In this document: piece after piece, positions 20,710 to 29,592 of the stretch
Layout of the letters: every line of letters begins with the position of its first letter
Position numbering within the stretch: the first letter of the stretch is position 1
Source: [Borrelia] lusitaniae
GTDB taxonomy: Bacteria > Spirochaetota > Spirochaetia > Borreliales > Borreliaceae
NCBI RefSeq assembly: GCF_030440365.1
Contig: NZ_CP124050.1
Coordinates: 682,001-746,000, forward strand
Direction of reading: 5' to 3'
Length of the DNA: 64,000 bases
Program-made: the position numbers and the translations under genes
Notes under the pieces: generated by a model
What the model saw: the letters and a program-made list of their open reading frames with translations, nothing else
Databases searched by the model: none
What the model was told of the DNA's origin: nothing

Positions 20710-21159
20710 TTGGAAAAAATTTTAAAACGATTTTTATGTTTAGTTTTGTTGATGCCTTTTTTATCTTTTGCTGATCATTTTTATGATAAAGAAATTGTGA
20801 TAAATAAAATTAAGTTTTTTGTAAAAATAGCTTCTAATGAATTTGACAGAGCAAAAGGTTATATGGGTACTCAAAAAGTTGAATATGGAAATGGAATGCT
20901 TTTTATTTTTAAAAAAGAGCAAAATTTATCTTTTTGGATGGAAAATACACCTTTGCCGCTTGAAATAGCTTATATTGATTCAAATGGAATTATTAAAGAG
21001 ATTTATGATTTAGAGCCGTACTCTAGGGCAAATGTTAATTCTTTTTATAAAACAAAGTATGCTCTTGAGCTTCCAAGAGGTTCATTTTCTAAATTTCAAA
21101 TAAAAATAGGTGATAAGGTACATTTTTGTTTTGATATTAATTCTTTATTAGTAGAATGA
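20710..21159 (+). CDS. Exported DUF192-family protein
   Basis: Small envelope protein of the DUF192 family, whose biochemical role is unsettled. The signal peptide is at residues 1-21 (LCLVLLMPFLSFA). Family landmarks are AKGYMGTQKVEYGNGMLFIF, SFWMENTPLPLEIAYID and KYALELPRGS. Its length of 149 aa is normal. The start is TTG, with AAGG about 8 nt upstream. It follows the preceding exported-protein gene by 19 bp, suggesting one operon from 19.9 to 21.2 kb. Confidence 0.88.
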   Translation: MEKILKRFLCLVLLMPFLSFADHFYDKEIVINKIKFFVKIASNEFDRAKGYMGTQKVEYGNGMLFIFKKEQNLSFWMENTPLPLEIAYIDSNGIIKEIYDLEPYSRANVNSFYKTKYALELPRGSFSKFQIKIGDKVHFCFDINSLLVE

Positions 21160-21167
21160 TTTTGAAA

Positions 21168-21845
21168 TTATTGGGCTTTAATTTCTTGAAGTTCCTCTTC
21201 GACTTGATCTTCTCCAAGTTCATTTTTATTAGATTCTTTTACTAAATTTATTTTTTCTTGCTTTAAATTGGACTGTTCATTTGAGGCTTTATTTTCATTA
21301 TTATCAATGTTTTCATTATTATCAATGTTTTCATTATTATCAATGTTTTCATTATTGGTTGTTATTATTTTTTTGAAAATAGTTATTGTTGAGGCGATCT
21401 CGTCTATTGTATCAAGTAAAAATGTTTCGCTTGCAAATTCTTCTGCTTTTACAATATATACTAAAGAGTTAATTCCTCTCTCTGCATTATGAATAATCTC
21501 CCATGATCCAAGCACTCTGTTATTATAGCTATCGCTCATAAGCGATTCAGATATTTCTTTAATTTTTTGTGTGTTTACATCAAATACTTTAACAATTCCA
21601 AATATTTCTCTTATTTTTGAATTTTTATAGGAGTTTAGCTTTGATCTAATGATTACTTCTTCTTTTTCGTTATTGTTTATGTCTTTAAATGCTATGAAGT
21701 CATTCTCTGAGTCTATTTTATATTCAATGTTATTTTTATCTAAAAATTTTTTAATTCTTTTGTCATACTGTATATTCTTGTGGGTACAAGAAATGAGTGC
21801 AAAAATTACAATAATCATGCTGTAGAATAATACATTAATATTCAT
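21168..21845 (-). CDS. Putative lipoprotein with Asn-rich repeats
   Basis: Probable membrane lipoprotein of unknown function. I start it at the ATG giving MNINVLFYSMIIVIFALISC, a compact lipoprotein signal with cysteine at residue 20, for a 225-aa product. Longer starts at 21863, 21878 or 21932 are possible, and none has a clear Shine-Dalgarno. The middle resembles a small beta domain (IDSENDFIAFKDINNNEKEEVI). The C-terminal part contains NNENID repeats and an acidic, lysine-rich tail. Confidence 0.78.
   Translation of the reverse strand: MNINVLFYSMIIVIFALISCTHKNIQYDKRIKKFLDKNNIEYKIDSENDFIAFKDINNNEKEEVIIRSKLNSYKNSKIREIFGIVKVFDVNTQKIKEISESLMSDSYNNRVLGSWEIIHNAERGINSLVYIVKAEEFASETFLLDTIDEIASTITIFKKIITTNNENIDNNENIDNNENIDNNENKASNEQSNLKQEKINLVKESNKNELGEDQVEEELQEIKAQ
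21292..21357 (-). repeat. 18-bp tandem repeat inside the lipoprotein gene
   Basis: Three perfect 18-bp units (21292-21309, 21310-21327, 21328-21345) and a partial fourth encode NNENID hexapeptides. The unit length keeps the frame. Such repeats are prone to copy-number variation between strains. Confidence 0.95.
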
Positions 21846-21871
21846 TATTCTTGGGATTAACATTGTATTAT

Positions 21872-21893
21872 TTGACATATGATTATTATAATT
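21872..21893. promoter_or_regulatory. Overlapping divergent promoter elements
   Basis: ATTATAAT at 21886-21893 contains a TATAAT on both strands, facing the lipoprotein gene leftward and the glycosyltransferase gene rightward. A TTGACA lies at 21872-21877 on the plus strand, but only 10 bp from that -10, so pairing is uncertain. A TTTAAT 15 bp downstream is an alternative. Confidence 0.35.
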
Positions 21894-21920
21894 TAATTGT
21901 GAGGATTTTAAAAGTAATTT

Positions 21921-22880
21921 ATGCGTCTTCAAGGTAGCGGCTATTCATATACTGTTATTCAATCTAAAAATAATTATTCACAAAAATCTTCTTTTGGAAT
22001 TTCTTTTGTAATATTAAGCAGAGGAACAAAAATTTTTAGAGAAGATTTGTTTGAATTTTTATCAAATTTTGACTTTATAAGAGAAATAATTTCAATTGAA
22101 AAACAGAGCAATAGAAGTTCTTTGCAGTTTATCTCGGAGAGTTATGGTAAGTTAAAATTTATTTTACTTTCTGATGATTTGAATTCTGGGGAAAAGGTTA
22201 ATTTAGCAATGCAAGAATCTATTTGCGATTTTGTTTTTGTTTTGCAAAGTGATATGTATTTGTTAAATCCTTTTTGGATTCCAAATATATTCGATGAAAT
22301 AGTCAAAAAAAATATTCTTCTTGTTGGGGGTGAGTTTTTCGATAAAGAAGAGGAAATGATTCCTTCAATTTTTCTTCCAAGCATAGATAAACAACAAAAG
22401 TTTAAGGTAATTTTAGTAAATTCTGAAAAAGATTATGAGAAAACTTTGATTACTATGGATTATTGTGGGCTTTATTCTAAAGAGAAGTTTTTGCAGCTTG
22501 GAGGTTTTGACGGGAGGATTCAAAATGAATATTTTCAAAGAATAGATTTTGGACTAAGAGCTGTTTATTTTGGGGAACATATTTATATTTATAGAAAGCT
22601 GAGAATTCAGTATACTGCATTAAATTCACCAGAAAATTTGACCAAAAATAAAAGTTTTTTGATTTTTTTGCTTAAGAATTATGTCCCAATTTTTGTTGGA
22701 AATGGTGTTGTTTTTTCTTTTTTGAGGTTTTGTAAAGTTTGTTTAAAATACAAAATTAATCCTTTTTTCTTCCAAAAAGAGTTTAAGGAAATAAAAAGTG
22801 AGATTGCTAAAAATAGCTTAAGATTCAAAGGAGACTTAAAGAGTGCCATTGAGCTTTGGGAAAACGATATTATTGATTAA
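21921..22880 (+). CDS. Glycosyltransferase family 2-like protein
   Basis: Probable cytoplasmic nucleotide-sugar glycosyltransferase. The N-terminal fold opens with SFGISFVILSRG, and an NLAMQES-type segment comes before VFVLQSDMYLLNPFW, a DxD-like site. LGGFDGRIQNEYFQRIDFGLRA matches the typical GT2 acceptor region. The last 80 residues are more basic and partly hydrophobic and may contact the membrane. Its length is 319 aa. The start codon lacks a well-placed Shine-Dalgarno. The 3' end overlaps the amidase gene by 38 bp, which hints at a role in envelope glycans, though the substrate is unknown. Confidence 0.75.
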   Translation: MRLQGSGYSYTVIQSKNNYSQKSSFGISFVILSRGTKIFREDLFEFLSNFDFIREIISIEKQSNRSSLQFISESYGKLKFILLSDDLNSGEKVNLAMQESICDFVFVLQSDMYLLNPFWIPNIFDEIVKKNILLVGGEFFDKEEEMIPSIFLPSIDKQQKFKVILVNSEKDYEKTLITMDYCGLYSKEKFLQLGGFDGRIQNEYFQRIDFGLRAVYFGEHIYIYRKLRIQYTALNSPENLTKNKSFLIFLLKNYVPIFVGNGVVFSFLRFCKVCLKYKINPFFFQKEFKEIKSEIAKNSLRFKGDLKSAIELWENDIID

Positions 22881-23871
22881 TTTGGTTTTTTTTTCATCTT
22901 TAAGCTTATATTCTCAGACCCTTGATTACTTAAATGTTCTTGATTTTTTTGATACTAATGTTTTTAAGTTTGACTTTAACATTGAAAATGATGTTTTTAC
23001 AATTGAAAATAATAAGGGATATTTAAAGTTTAGAGTAGGTTTTGAATATGCGCTTACATCTTCTGGTTATTATATGTTTGTAGATCCAATTATTGATGTT
23101 CGTGGAGAAATTTTAATAAGCCAAAAGGTATTAAAACAAATTGAAAATTATTTCAGCTCTCTTAAAGATTATAATAAACCCAGGATTACTTCGATAATAA
23201 TTGATCCTGGACATGGTGGACATGATGCTGGCGCTGTTGTGACTTTAAATATAAATGGTTACGATGTTGTACTCCAGGAAAAAGATTTTGCATTAACCTA
23301 TTCTATATATTTGTCTAAGATTTTAAGTAATTATTTTGTAAATAAAAATATTTTGTTAACTCGTGTAAATGATGTGTTTTTAACTTTAAAAGAGCGTTCA
23401 GAATTTGCAAATGCAATAAAGCCAAATTTTCCAAATAATGTTATATTTTTATCTATTCATGCTAATGATGCTCCAAATAGTCAAGCTAGAGGAGTTGAGT
23501 TTTGGTATCTTCCCAAGGATTCAAAAAGAAAGGTTATTAAAGATTTTAAGGGATATGATATTAAAGGTAATAGATACTTAAGTGAGCTTAATGATATACT
23601 AGATATTAAATATAAGTATGAATCGAAAAGATTGGCTGAAATTTTATATAAAGTATTTAAAAATGAGTTAAGCGAAACTAAGATTAGACCAATTAGAGAA
23701 GAGCAATGGTTTGTAATAAAAAATAGCAGTATGCCTGCTGTATTGATTGAAATGGGGTTTTTGTCTAATATTTTAGACGCCAAATTAATTTTGGATTATA
23801 ATTATATGAGCAAGTTTAATATCTTAATACTTAAATCTTTAATAGAATTTATAAATTTTTATGAAAAATAA
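22843..23871 (+). CDS. N-acetylmuramoyl-L-alanine amidase (Amidase_3)
   Basis: Zinc hydrolase that cuts the peptide from peptidoglycan glycan strands. The signal peptide is at residues 1-24 (GKTILLINLVFFSSLSLYSQ). The catalytic domain starts at about 120 with IIIDPGHGGHDAGAV (first zinc His), a Glu in the LQEKDFAL region, SIHANDA (third ligand) and VLIEMGFLSN (catalytic Glu). The start is GTG, with AAAGGAGA 9 nt upstream, and it lies inside the preceding gene. It likely acts in the periplasm during cell separation. Confidence 0.93.
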   Translation: MPLSFGKTILLINLVFFSSLSLYSQTLDYLNVLDFFDTNVFKFDFNIENDVFTIENNKGYLKFRVGFEYALTSSGYYMFVDPIIDVRGEILISQKVLKQIENYFSSLKDYNKPRITSIIIDPGHGGHDAGAVVTLNINGYDVVLQEKDFALTYSIYLSKILSNYFVNKNILLTRVNDVFLTLKERSEFANAIKPNFPNNVIFLSIHANDAPNSQARGVEFWYLPKDSKRKVIKDFKGYDIKGNRYLSELNDILDIKYKYESKRLAEILYKVFKNELSETKIRPIREEQWFVIKNSSMPAVLIEMGFLSNILDAKLILDYNYMSKFNILILKSLIEFINFYEK

Positions 23872-24412
23872 CATTTCGGATGTATTTTTTAAATATAATG
23901 CAATGATTTATAAATTTTTAAATTTTAAAAAAGAGCATATGGTTAGAATGCTTTTAGGGACTTTGGTAGCAAGTTTTTTGTTTTCTATTTGTATGGTTTT
24001 TTTAAATTATGATAATCTTTTTTCAAAAAAAGTTTTTTATTTTTACTCTAGCAAGGGATTTGTTGCTAATTTAAGGTATTTAAGAGATGAAAAAAATTTG
24101 AAAGATAATTTAGATCTTTTAGCAAAAGATTTCCTTTTGGGAGGCAATGAAGGGTTTTCTTTTGGATTTTCGTTAAGTGATACAAGATTTTTATATTCTT
24201 TTTTAAAAAATGGAGTTTATTATATAAATCTTTCAAAGGAATTTTATGATTCTTTTAATAACGGTGATTATAATGAATCTTATGAATCTTTTGATGTTAA
24301 TGTTAGCCTATTTGTCATGTCTTTAACAAAAACAATACGCTTTAATTATCCTGGCAAGGTAAAAAAGCTTGTTATTCTTGTTGAAGGGTGTATGCTAAAG
24401 GAGCAAATTTGA
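23861..24412 (+). CDS. Membrane-anchored protein of unknown function, 183 aa
   Basis: I do not recognise a family. A single hydrophobic segment at about residues 30-48 (MLLGTLVASFLFSICMVFL) anchors a mainly extracytoplasmic domain rich in Asp, Phe and Tyr. The topology recalls small division or peptidoglycan-linked proteins, but no motif supports a function. It overlaps the amidase gene by 11 bp and is followed by the flaA promoter region. Confidence 0.78.
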   Translation: MKNNISDVFFKYNAMIYKFLNFKKEHMVRMLLGTLVASFLFSICMVFLNYDNLFSKKVFYFYSSKGFVANLRYLRDEKNLKDNLDLLAKDFLLGGNEGFSFGFSLSDTRFLYSFLKNGVYYINLSKEFYDSFNNGDYNESYESFDVNVSLFVMSLTKTIRFNYPGKVKKLVILVEGCMLKEQI

Positions 24413-24432
24413 TAAATTCAATTTTACTAATA

Positions 24433-24462
24433 ATGACAATTAAAAAACGAAAATTTTATAAA
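24433..24462 (+). promoter_or_regulatory. Candidate sigma-70 promoter of the flaA-che operon
   Basis: ATGACA (24433-24438), an 18-bp spacer and TATAAA (24457-24462), about 28 bp upstream of the flaA ATG. It is consistent with the sigma-70-type control reported for the Borrelia flaA operon. Confidence 0.5.
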
Positions 24463-24490
24463 ATAATTTACATATAAGGAGTTGGTTTAT

Positions 24491-25507
24491 ATGAAGATGA
24501 AAGCAAAAAGTATTTTATTTTTTTTATTATCATCCACTGCTCTTTTTGCTCAAGAGACAGAGAGCTCTCAAAGGGCAGAGCCTGGAGAATTAGTTTTAGA
24601 TTTTGCAGAACTTGCAAGAGATCCAAGTTCAACTAAGCTTGATCTTACAAATTATGTTGATTATGTGTATTCGGGTGCTTCTGGGATTGTTAAGTCAGAA
24701 GATATGGTTGTAGATCTTGGGATAAATAATTGGAGTGTTTTACTTACTCCTTCTGCAAGGTTGCAGACTTATGTTAGAAATTCAGTTGTTGCTCCCGCTG
24801 TTGTTAAAAGCGAGTCAAAAAGGTATGCAGGCGATACTATTTTAGGGGTAAGAGTTTTATTTCCAAGCTATTCTCAATCATCTGCTATGATTATGCCACC
24901 ATTTAAAATACCTTTTTATGCAGGGGAAAGTGGTAATCAATTTTTGGGCAAAGGTCTTATTGATAACATTAAAACTATGAAAGAGATTAAAGTGTCAGTT
25001 TATAGTTTAGGATATGAGATAGATCTTGAAGTTTTATTTGAAGATATGAATGGTATGGAGTATGCTTACTCCATGGGGACTTTAAAGTTCAAAGGGTGGG
25101 CTGATTTGATTTGGTCAAATCCTAACTATATTCCCAATATATCATCTAGAATAATCAAAGACGATGTTCCAAATTATCCTCTTGCTTCAAGTAAAATGAG
25201 ATTTAAGGCTTTTAGGGTTTCAAAATCCCACAGTTCAAAAGAGCAAAATTTTATCTTTTACGTGAAAGATTTGAGAGTTCTTTATGATAAGTTGAGTGTT
25301 TCAATAGATTCTGATATTGACAGTGAGTCTGTATTTAAAGTTTATGAGACTAGTGGAGCTGAATCACTTCGTAAATTAAAGGCACATGAAACTTTTAAAA
25401 GAGTTTTAAAGCTTAGAGAAAAAATTTCTATGCCCGAAGGTTCTTTCCAAAACTTTATAGAAAAGGTTGAGAGTGAAAATCCTGAAGATTCATCTCCAAA
25501 AAATTAG
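24491..25507 (+). CDS. flaA: Flagellar filament outer-layer (sheath) protein FlaA
   Basis: Periplasmic flagellar sheath protein of spirochaetes. Residues 1-20 form a signal peptide (MKMKAKSILFFLLSSTALFA, cleavage before QETESS). The mature protein has the conserved FlaA core (RAEPGELVLDFAELA, NNWSVLLTPSARLQ, FKGWADLIWSNPNYIP). Its length is 338 aa. I use the ATG at 24491, with AAGGAG 9 nt upstream. A TTG at 24482 overlaps that site. It heads the cheA2-cheW3-cheX-cheY3 operon. Confidence 0.98.
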   Translation: MKMKAKSILFFLLSSTALFAQETESSQRAEPGELVLDFAELARDPSSTKLDLTNYVDYVYSGASGIVKSEDMVVDLGINNWSVLLTPSARLQTYVRNSVVAPAVVKSESKRYAGDTILGVRVLFPSYSQSSAMIMPPFKIPFYAGESGNQFLGKGLIDNIKTMKEIKVSVYSLGYEIDLEVLFEDMNGMEYAYSMGTLKFKGWADLIWSNPNYIPNISSRIIKDDVPNYPLASSKMRFKAFRVSKSHSSKEQNFIFYVKDLRVLYDKLSVSIDSDIDSESVFKVYETSGAESLRKLKAHETFKRVLKLREKISMPEGSFQNFIEKVESENPEDSSPKN

Positions 25508-25518
25508 GTTTAAATCAA

Positions 25519-25553
25519 TATATAAAGCTAGCCTAAAAGGTTAGCTTTATATA
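25519..25553 (+). terminator. Stem-loop between flaA and cheA2
   Basis: Fifteen-bp stem with one G-U pair (arms 25519-25533 and 25539-25553) and a TAAAA loop. No run of T follows, only TATAAAAAATTA, and cheA2 starts 25 bp later. It is therefore more likely an mRNA processing or partial-attenuation structure that sets the flaA/che ratio than a full terminator. Confidence 0.6.
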
Positions 25554-25577
25554 TATAAAAAATTAATAGGAAATGGT

Positions 25578-28172
25578 ATGGAAATATTAGATTTGGAAAA
25601 TGAAGAGCTTTTAGGGGTTTTTTTTGAAGAGGCTCAAAATCTTGTAGATATCCTTGAAGAGAATATTATGTCATTAGAGGATGATCCTAATAATTCTGAT
25701 ACTATTGATGAAATATTTAGAGCAGCTCATACTTTAAAAGGAAGTTCTGCTTCTCTTGATATGATGGAGCTATCTGATTTTACTCATATTGTTGAAGATG
25801 TTTTTGATGCTATTAGAGATGATAGGATAAATATAAACAATGATCTTGTTGATTTGCTTTTAAATTCATTAGATGTTATTAAAGAAATGCTTGCGCTTCG
25901 TCTTAATGGCAAAGTTTATTTGAATGACATAAGTGATCTTAAAAGCAAATTAAAGCAATTTTTATCAATTGACGATCGAACCTCTATTAAAAGATTTGAC
26001 AAAGATTTAACCGAAAACAATTTTTGTCTTTCAAAATTAGATCTTGAGGAAATAAGAGAGGGTTTAGGAATTGGACAAAAGGTTTTAAGAATCAGTGTTG
26101 TTTTTAATGCAAATAGTGATTCTGAGATTGAAAATGGTGGATTGAAAATATTTAATATTTTAAAAAATTTAGGGTCTGTGTTGCATACACTTCCTAAATA
26201 TGAGCAAATAATAGAAGATAAATTTTTAACAAGAGTAGATTATTATCTGATATATTCAGATATAGAGGGTGTTAAAAAAAGTTTAGACCCCTTAAGTTTA
26301 ATTGCAAGCTATTTGGTTGATGAATTTAATGTAGAAGAAGAATTAAAAAGGGTTTTAGAAAGAGAGAATAAAGATATTGATTCAGACCCCAATCCCGTTT
26401 TAAATGATAGTTTTGATTTTACACAAAATGAGATTTCTGATTTATTGCTTGAGATTGAAAATCAAAATTTATTTAAAGTTAGATTAAATTTTGTAAAAGA
26501 CAATCCTATGGCCACAATTAGTGGGTTTCAAATGCTTCAGGCATTAAAAAGCCTTGGAAAAATTTTCAAGTCTCTTCCAGATTCTAATGAATTATTATCA
26601 GATAAGTTTTTTGATTTTGTTATATATTACTTAATATCAAATGTTAGTGTAGATAGTATTGTCAAAAAGATTAATTTACCAGATGTTGTTAGCCATTTTG
26701 AAATCGAAAATGTTGATTTAGAATCTTTAAAGAATTTAAGTCTACAAGAAAACGATGAAGCGTCTCTTAAGGCAAATAAAATTATTAAGAAAAACAATCC
26801 AATCAGTGTTAATTTAATTAGAATAGATAGTAAAAAAATAGATTACATATTAAATCTTGTAAGTGAGGCTGTAATAAGTAAATCATCTTATAATCAAATA
26901 AATTCAGAAATGATTACATTATTTTATAATTTTAATTATTTTTATGATTATCAGGAAAGTTTTCAGAGAAATTTTTTAATTGATTTAAAGATAATTTTTC
27001 AAGATGCAGGCTTAACTTTAGAAGATGAGGTCGAATCACATATTAATTCTTTGATGAATTTTAAAATGGAAAGAGCTCTTAATGATATATCTGAATTGAG
27101 AAATTCTTTTTTTAGACTTCTTCAAAATTTTAAAATGACTTCCGGGCGACTTTCTAGAATAATTACAGATTTGCATGAAAGTGTTTTAAAGACTAGAATG
27201 TTGCCAATATCTAATATATTTTCAAGGTTTACAAGAGTTGTCAGGGATCTTTCAAAGAAATTAAATAAGATTGTAAATCTTGAAATGGAAGGAGAAGAAA
27301 CTGAGCTTGATAAGTCTGTTATAGATGACCTTGTAGATCCTTTGATGCATTGTGTTAGAAATTCAATGGACCATGGACTTGAAACAGTTGAAGAGAGGGT
27401 TAAAAAGGGAAAGAGCAAAGCAGGCACTATAATTTTGCGTGCTAAAAATGAAGGCAATGTAATATCAATCGAGATTGAAGATGATGGAATTGGTATAGAT
27501 CCAAAGATTATTAAGCGCAAATTAATTGAAAAGGGAATCATAAAAGGAGATGCAATTTACTCTGATTTTGAACTTATTAACTTAATTTTTGCTCCCGGGT
27601 TTTCAACAGCAGTTCAAGTTACAGACCTTTCAGGTAGAGGGGTTGGTCTTGATGTTGTGAAAAAAAGCATTGAAAAGCTTAATGGAACTATTTTAGTAGA
27701 ATCAGAAATTGGTCTTGGAACAATTTTTAAAATTAAACTACCGTTGACATTAGTGATTATACAAGGTCTTTTAGTAAAGTCGGGGCCTGAGACTTATGTT
27801 ATTCCTTTAAACAATGTTCTTGAAACTCATAGAATAACCGAGCATGATATAAAATTGCTTGAAAATTATCATGAGGTTTACAATTTAAGAGACGAAATCA
27901 TTTCTGTTCTCAGACTTGATGAACTTTTTAATATAACAAGAGATAATTCATTAATAGAGAAATTTTTAATAGTTGTTAATACTAGCAACATAAAGACCGC
28001 AATTGTTGTAGACTCTATTCTCGGTGAGGAAGATTTTGTAGTAAAGCCCATTAAAGATAAATTTTCATCAAGTGCTGGTGTAGTTGGGGCTACTACACTT
28101 GGTAATGGTAAGGTTGTATTAATAATTGATGTTTTTAAACTTTTTGATTTAAAAAAGGATATTAAGGAGTGA
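25578..28172 (+). CDS. cheA2: Chemotaxis histidine kinase CheA2
   Basis: Central kinase of the chemotaxis pathway, phosphorylating CheY. The HPt domain has the phospho-histidine H51 in AAHTLKGSS. Two P2-like alpha/beta segments occupy about 150-380, which makes this CheA longer (864 aa) than the usual 650-700. The catalytic domain has the N box LMHCVRNSMDHGLE near 590-603, G1 DDGIGID near 634-640 and G2 GRGVGLD near 686. A C-terminal CheW-like domain binds receptors. It lies 7 bp upstream of cheW3. Confidence 0.98.
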   Translation: MEILDLENEELLGVFFEEAQNLVDILEENIMSLEDDPNNSDTIDEIFRAAHTLKGSSASLDMMELSDFTHIVEDVFDAIRDDRININNDLVDLLLNSLDVIKEMLALRLNGKVYLNDISDLKSKLKQFLSIDDRTSIKRFDKDLTENNFCLSKLDLEEIREGLGIGQKVLRISVVFNANSDSEIENGGLKIFNILKNLGSVLHTLPKYEQIIEDKFLTRVDYYLIYSDIEGVKKSLDPLSLIASYLVDEFNVEEELKRVLERENKDIDSDPNPVLNDSFDFTQNEISDLLLEIENQNLFKVRLNFVKDNPMATISGFQMLQALKSLGKIFKSLPDSNELLSDKFFDFVIYYLISNVSVDSIVKKINLPDVVSHFEIENVDLESLKNLSLQENDEASLKANKIIKKNNPISVNLIRIDSKKIDYILNLVSEAVISKSSYNQINSEMITLFYNFNYFYDYQESFQRNFLIDLKIIFQDAGLTLEDEVESHINSLMNFKMERALNDISELRNSFFRLLQNFKMTSGRLSRIITDLHESVLKTRMLPISNIFSRFTRVVRDLSKKLNKIVNLEMEGEETELDKSVIDDLVDPLMHCVRNSMDHGLETVEERVKKGKSKAGTIILRAKNEGNVISIEIEDDGIGIDPKIIKRKLIEKGIIKGDAIYSDFELINLIFAPGFSTAVQVTDLSGRGVGLDVVKKSIEKLNGTILVESEIGLGTIFKIKLPLTLVIIQGLLVKSGPETYVIPLNNVLETHRITEHDIKLLENYHEVYNLRDEIISVLRLDELFNITRDNSLIEKFLIVVNTSNIKTAIVVDSILGEEDFVVKPIKDKFSSSAGVVGATTLGNGKVVLIIDVFKLFDLKKDIKE

Positions 28173-28179
28173 ATCTCTT

Positions 28180-29580
28180 GTGCAGATAAAAGAAATTTAT
28201 TTTGGACCCAAAATTTTAGATGATAAAAATTGTAATTCTAAGTTAACCAATTTTGATTTTAAGGTTGTTTCTTTTGAGCTTGGACCGGATCATTATTTAG
28301 TAGATATTATGCAGGTTAAAGAAATTAGAAAATCTAGTAATTTTACTTATGTTCCAAATGCCAAAAAATATGTAGCTGGGCTTGATAATTTACGAGGTGA
28401 AATAATTCCTATTATAGATCTTAGAATAATGTTTAATTTGGAATTTAATAAAAAAGATCTTGAAGATATTATGGTTTTAAGAAATGAAGACCTTCTTATA
28501 GGAGTTATTGTTGATAAAATTAATAATGTTTTTTCAATAGATTCTAGCCTTATTCAAGATCCGCATCCAGTTTTATCTCAAGATTCTTTAATAAATTATA
28601 TAAAAGGTGTTGTAGATTATAATCAAAAACTTTATATACTCCTTGATGTTTTTAAAATTTTTAATTATGGTGAAGAAGAAAGGGGATTAAAATCTGGTCA
28701 AAATTTTGTTGAAAAAATCGATTTTGCAGGCGATTGTAATGATTTAGATGTGCTAGAGAATTGTAAAAGTAATTTTTCCAATAATGTTTTTTCAAAAAAT
28801 ACTAATAACAATGAAAATTCAACTTTAAGCAATGTTTCAACTTTTAATTTGGAGAATATTAAAAAAAATCTTTTGAATTATTCGTTTAATACTTCTTTAG
28901 TAAATGATGTGTTTTTAGAAAAAGTTGGAGTAAAATTTAATATGCTTGATACTGATTACTTGTCTTACGATAATTTTTTAAATGAATTTTATTCAAAATC
29001 ATCGGGAAATTTGTGGGGAGCTGATTGTTTAGAAGAATTTCATAATGAAATTGTTAAGAATCGTTTAAATTTTATGGATAATTTGAATTCTATTTTGAAT
29101 GTATTGGAAATTGGTTGCGGTAGTGGAAAGGAGACTATAGCTTTAGCTAACGCTTTGTCTGAATATTATTTAAAGCCTTTTAAGTTGACAGCTATTGATA
29201 ATGATTTGTCAAAAGTTGTTGAAACTTCCAAGTTGATTTTTTCAGAATCAGAAATTGATATTAGTGAAATTTATCGTAAGAACTCTTTTGAACAAAGTCC
29301 TGGGGTTTATAAATTTAAGTCAGAAATTCTTAATAATGTTTTGTTTGAATATTCTGATGCTCTTTTTTCAGATTTGCCTGATAATTTGGGAATGGTTTTT
29401 TTAAAAGATGTTTTATGTTTTTTGGATAGTAAAGATCAGATTTTGATTTTAAATATTATTGCTTCCAAAACTATTAAAGGGGCTCTTTTGGTTTTGGGAG
29501 ATAACGAAGAGCTTAAAAATAATGATGTTTTTATAAAAGAGAAATCCGCAAAATATTTTAACTTGTACAGGAAAGTCTAA
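28180..29580 (+). CDS. cheW3: CheW3: CheW coupling domain fused to a CheR-like methyltransferase domain
   Basis: Scaffold linking MCPs to CheA. Residues 20-165 form a CheW domain (FELGPDHYLVDIMQVKEIR, GLDNLRGEIIPIIDLR). After an Asn/Ser-rich linker (about 170-235), residues 235-466 resemble CheR: SAM motif I VLEIGCGSGKETIALA, then a DKDVLCFLD-like segment where CheR has CRNVLIYF. Whether the domain still methylates is unclear, because motif I is altered. The start is GTG, with AAGGAG about 12 nt upstream. It is an unusual domain combination for a coupling protein. Confidence 0.92.
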   Translation: MQIKEIYFGPKILDDKNCNSKLTNFDFKVVSFELGPDHYLVDIMQVKEIRKSSNFTYVPNAKKYVAGLDNLRGEIIPIIDLRIMFNLEFNKKDLEDIMVLRNEDLLIGVIVDKINNVFSIDSSLIQDPHPVLSQDSLINYIKGVVDYNQKLYILLDVFKIFNYGEEERGLKSGQNFVEKIDFAGDCNDLDVLENCKSNFSNNVFSKNTNNNENSTLSNVSTFNLENIKKNLLNYSFNTSLVNDVFLEKVGVKFNMLDTDYLSYDNFLNEFYSKSSGNLWGADCLEEFHNEIVKNRLNFMDNLNSILNVLEIGCGSGKETIALANALSEYYLKPFKLTAIDNDLSKVVETSKLIFSESEIDISEIYRKNSFEQSPGVYKFKSEILNNVLFEYSDALFSDLPDNLGMVFLKDVLCFLDSKDQILILNIIASKTIKGALLVLGDNEELKNNDVFIKEKSAKYFNLYRKV

Positions 29581-29592
29581 AAGGAGAAATTA

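Noticed and set aside
27122..27541. Open frame antisense to cheA2
   Set aside because: It falls wholly inside the conserved catalytic domain of cheA2 and has no start signal.
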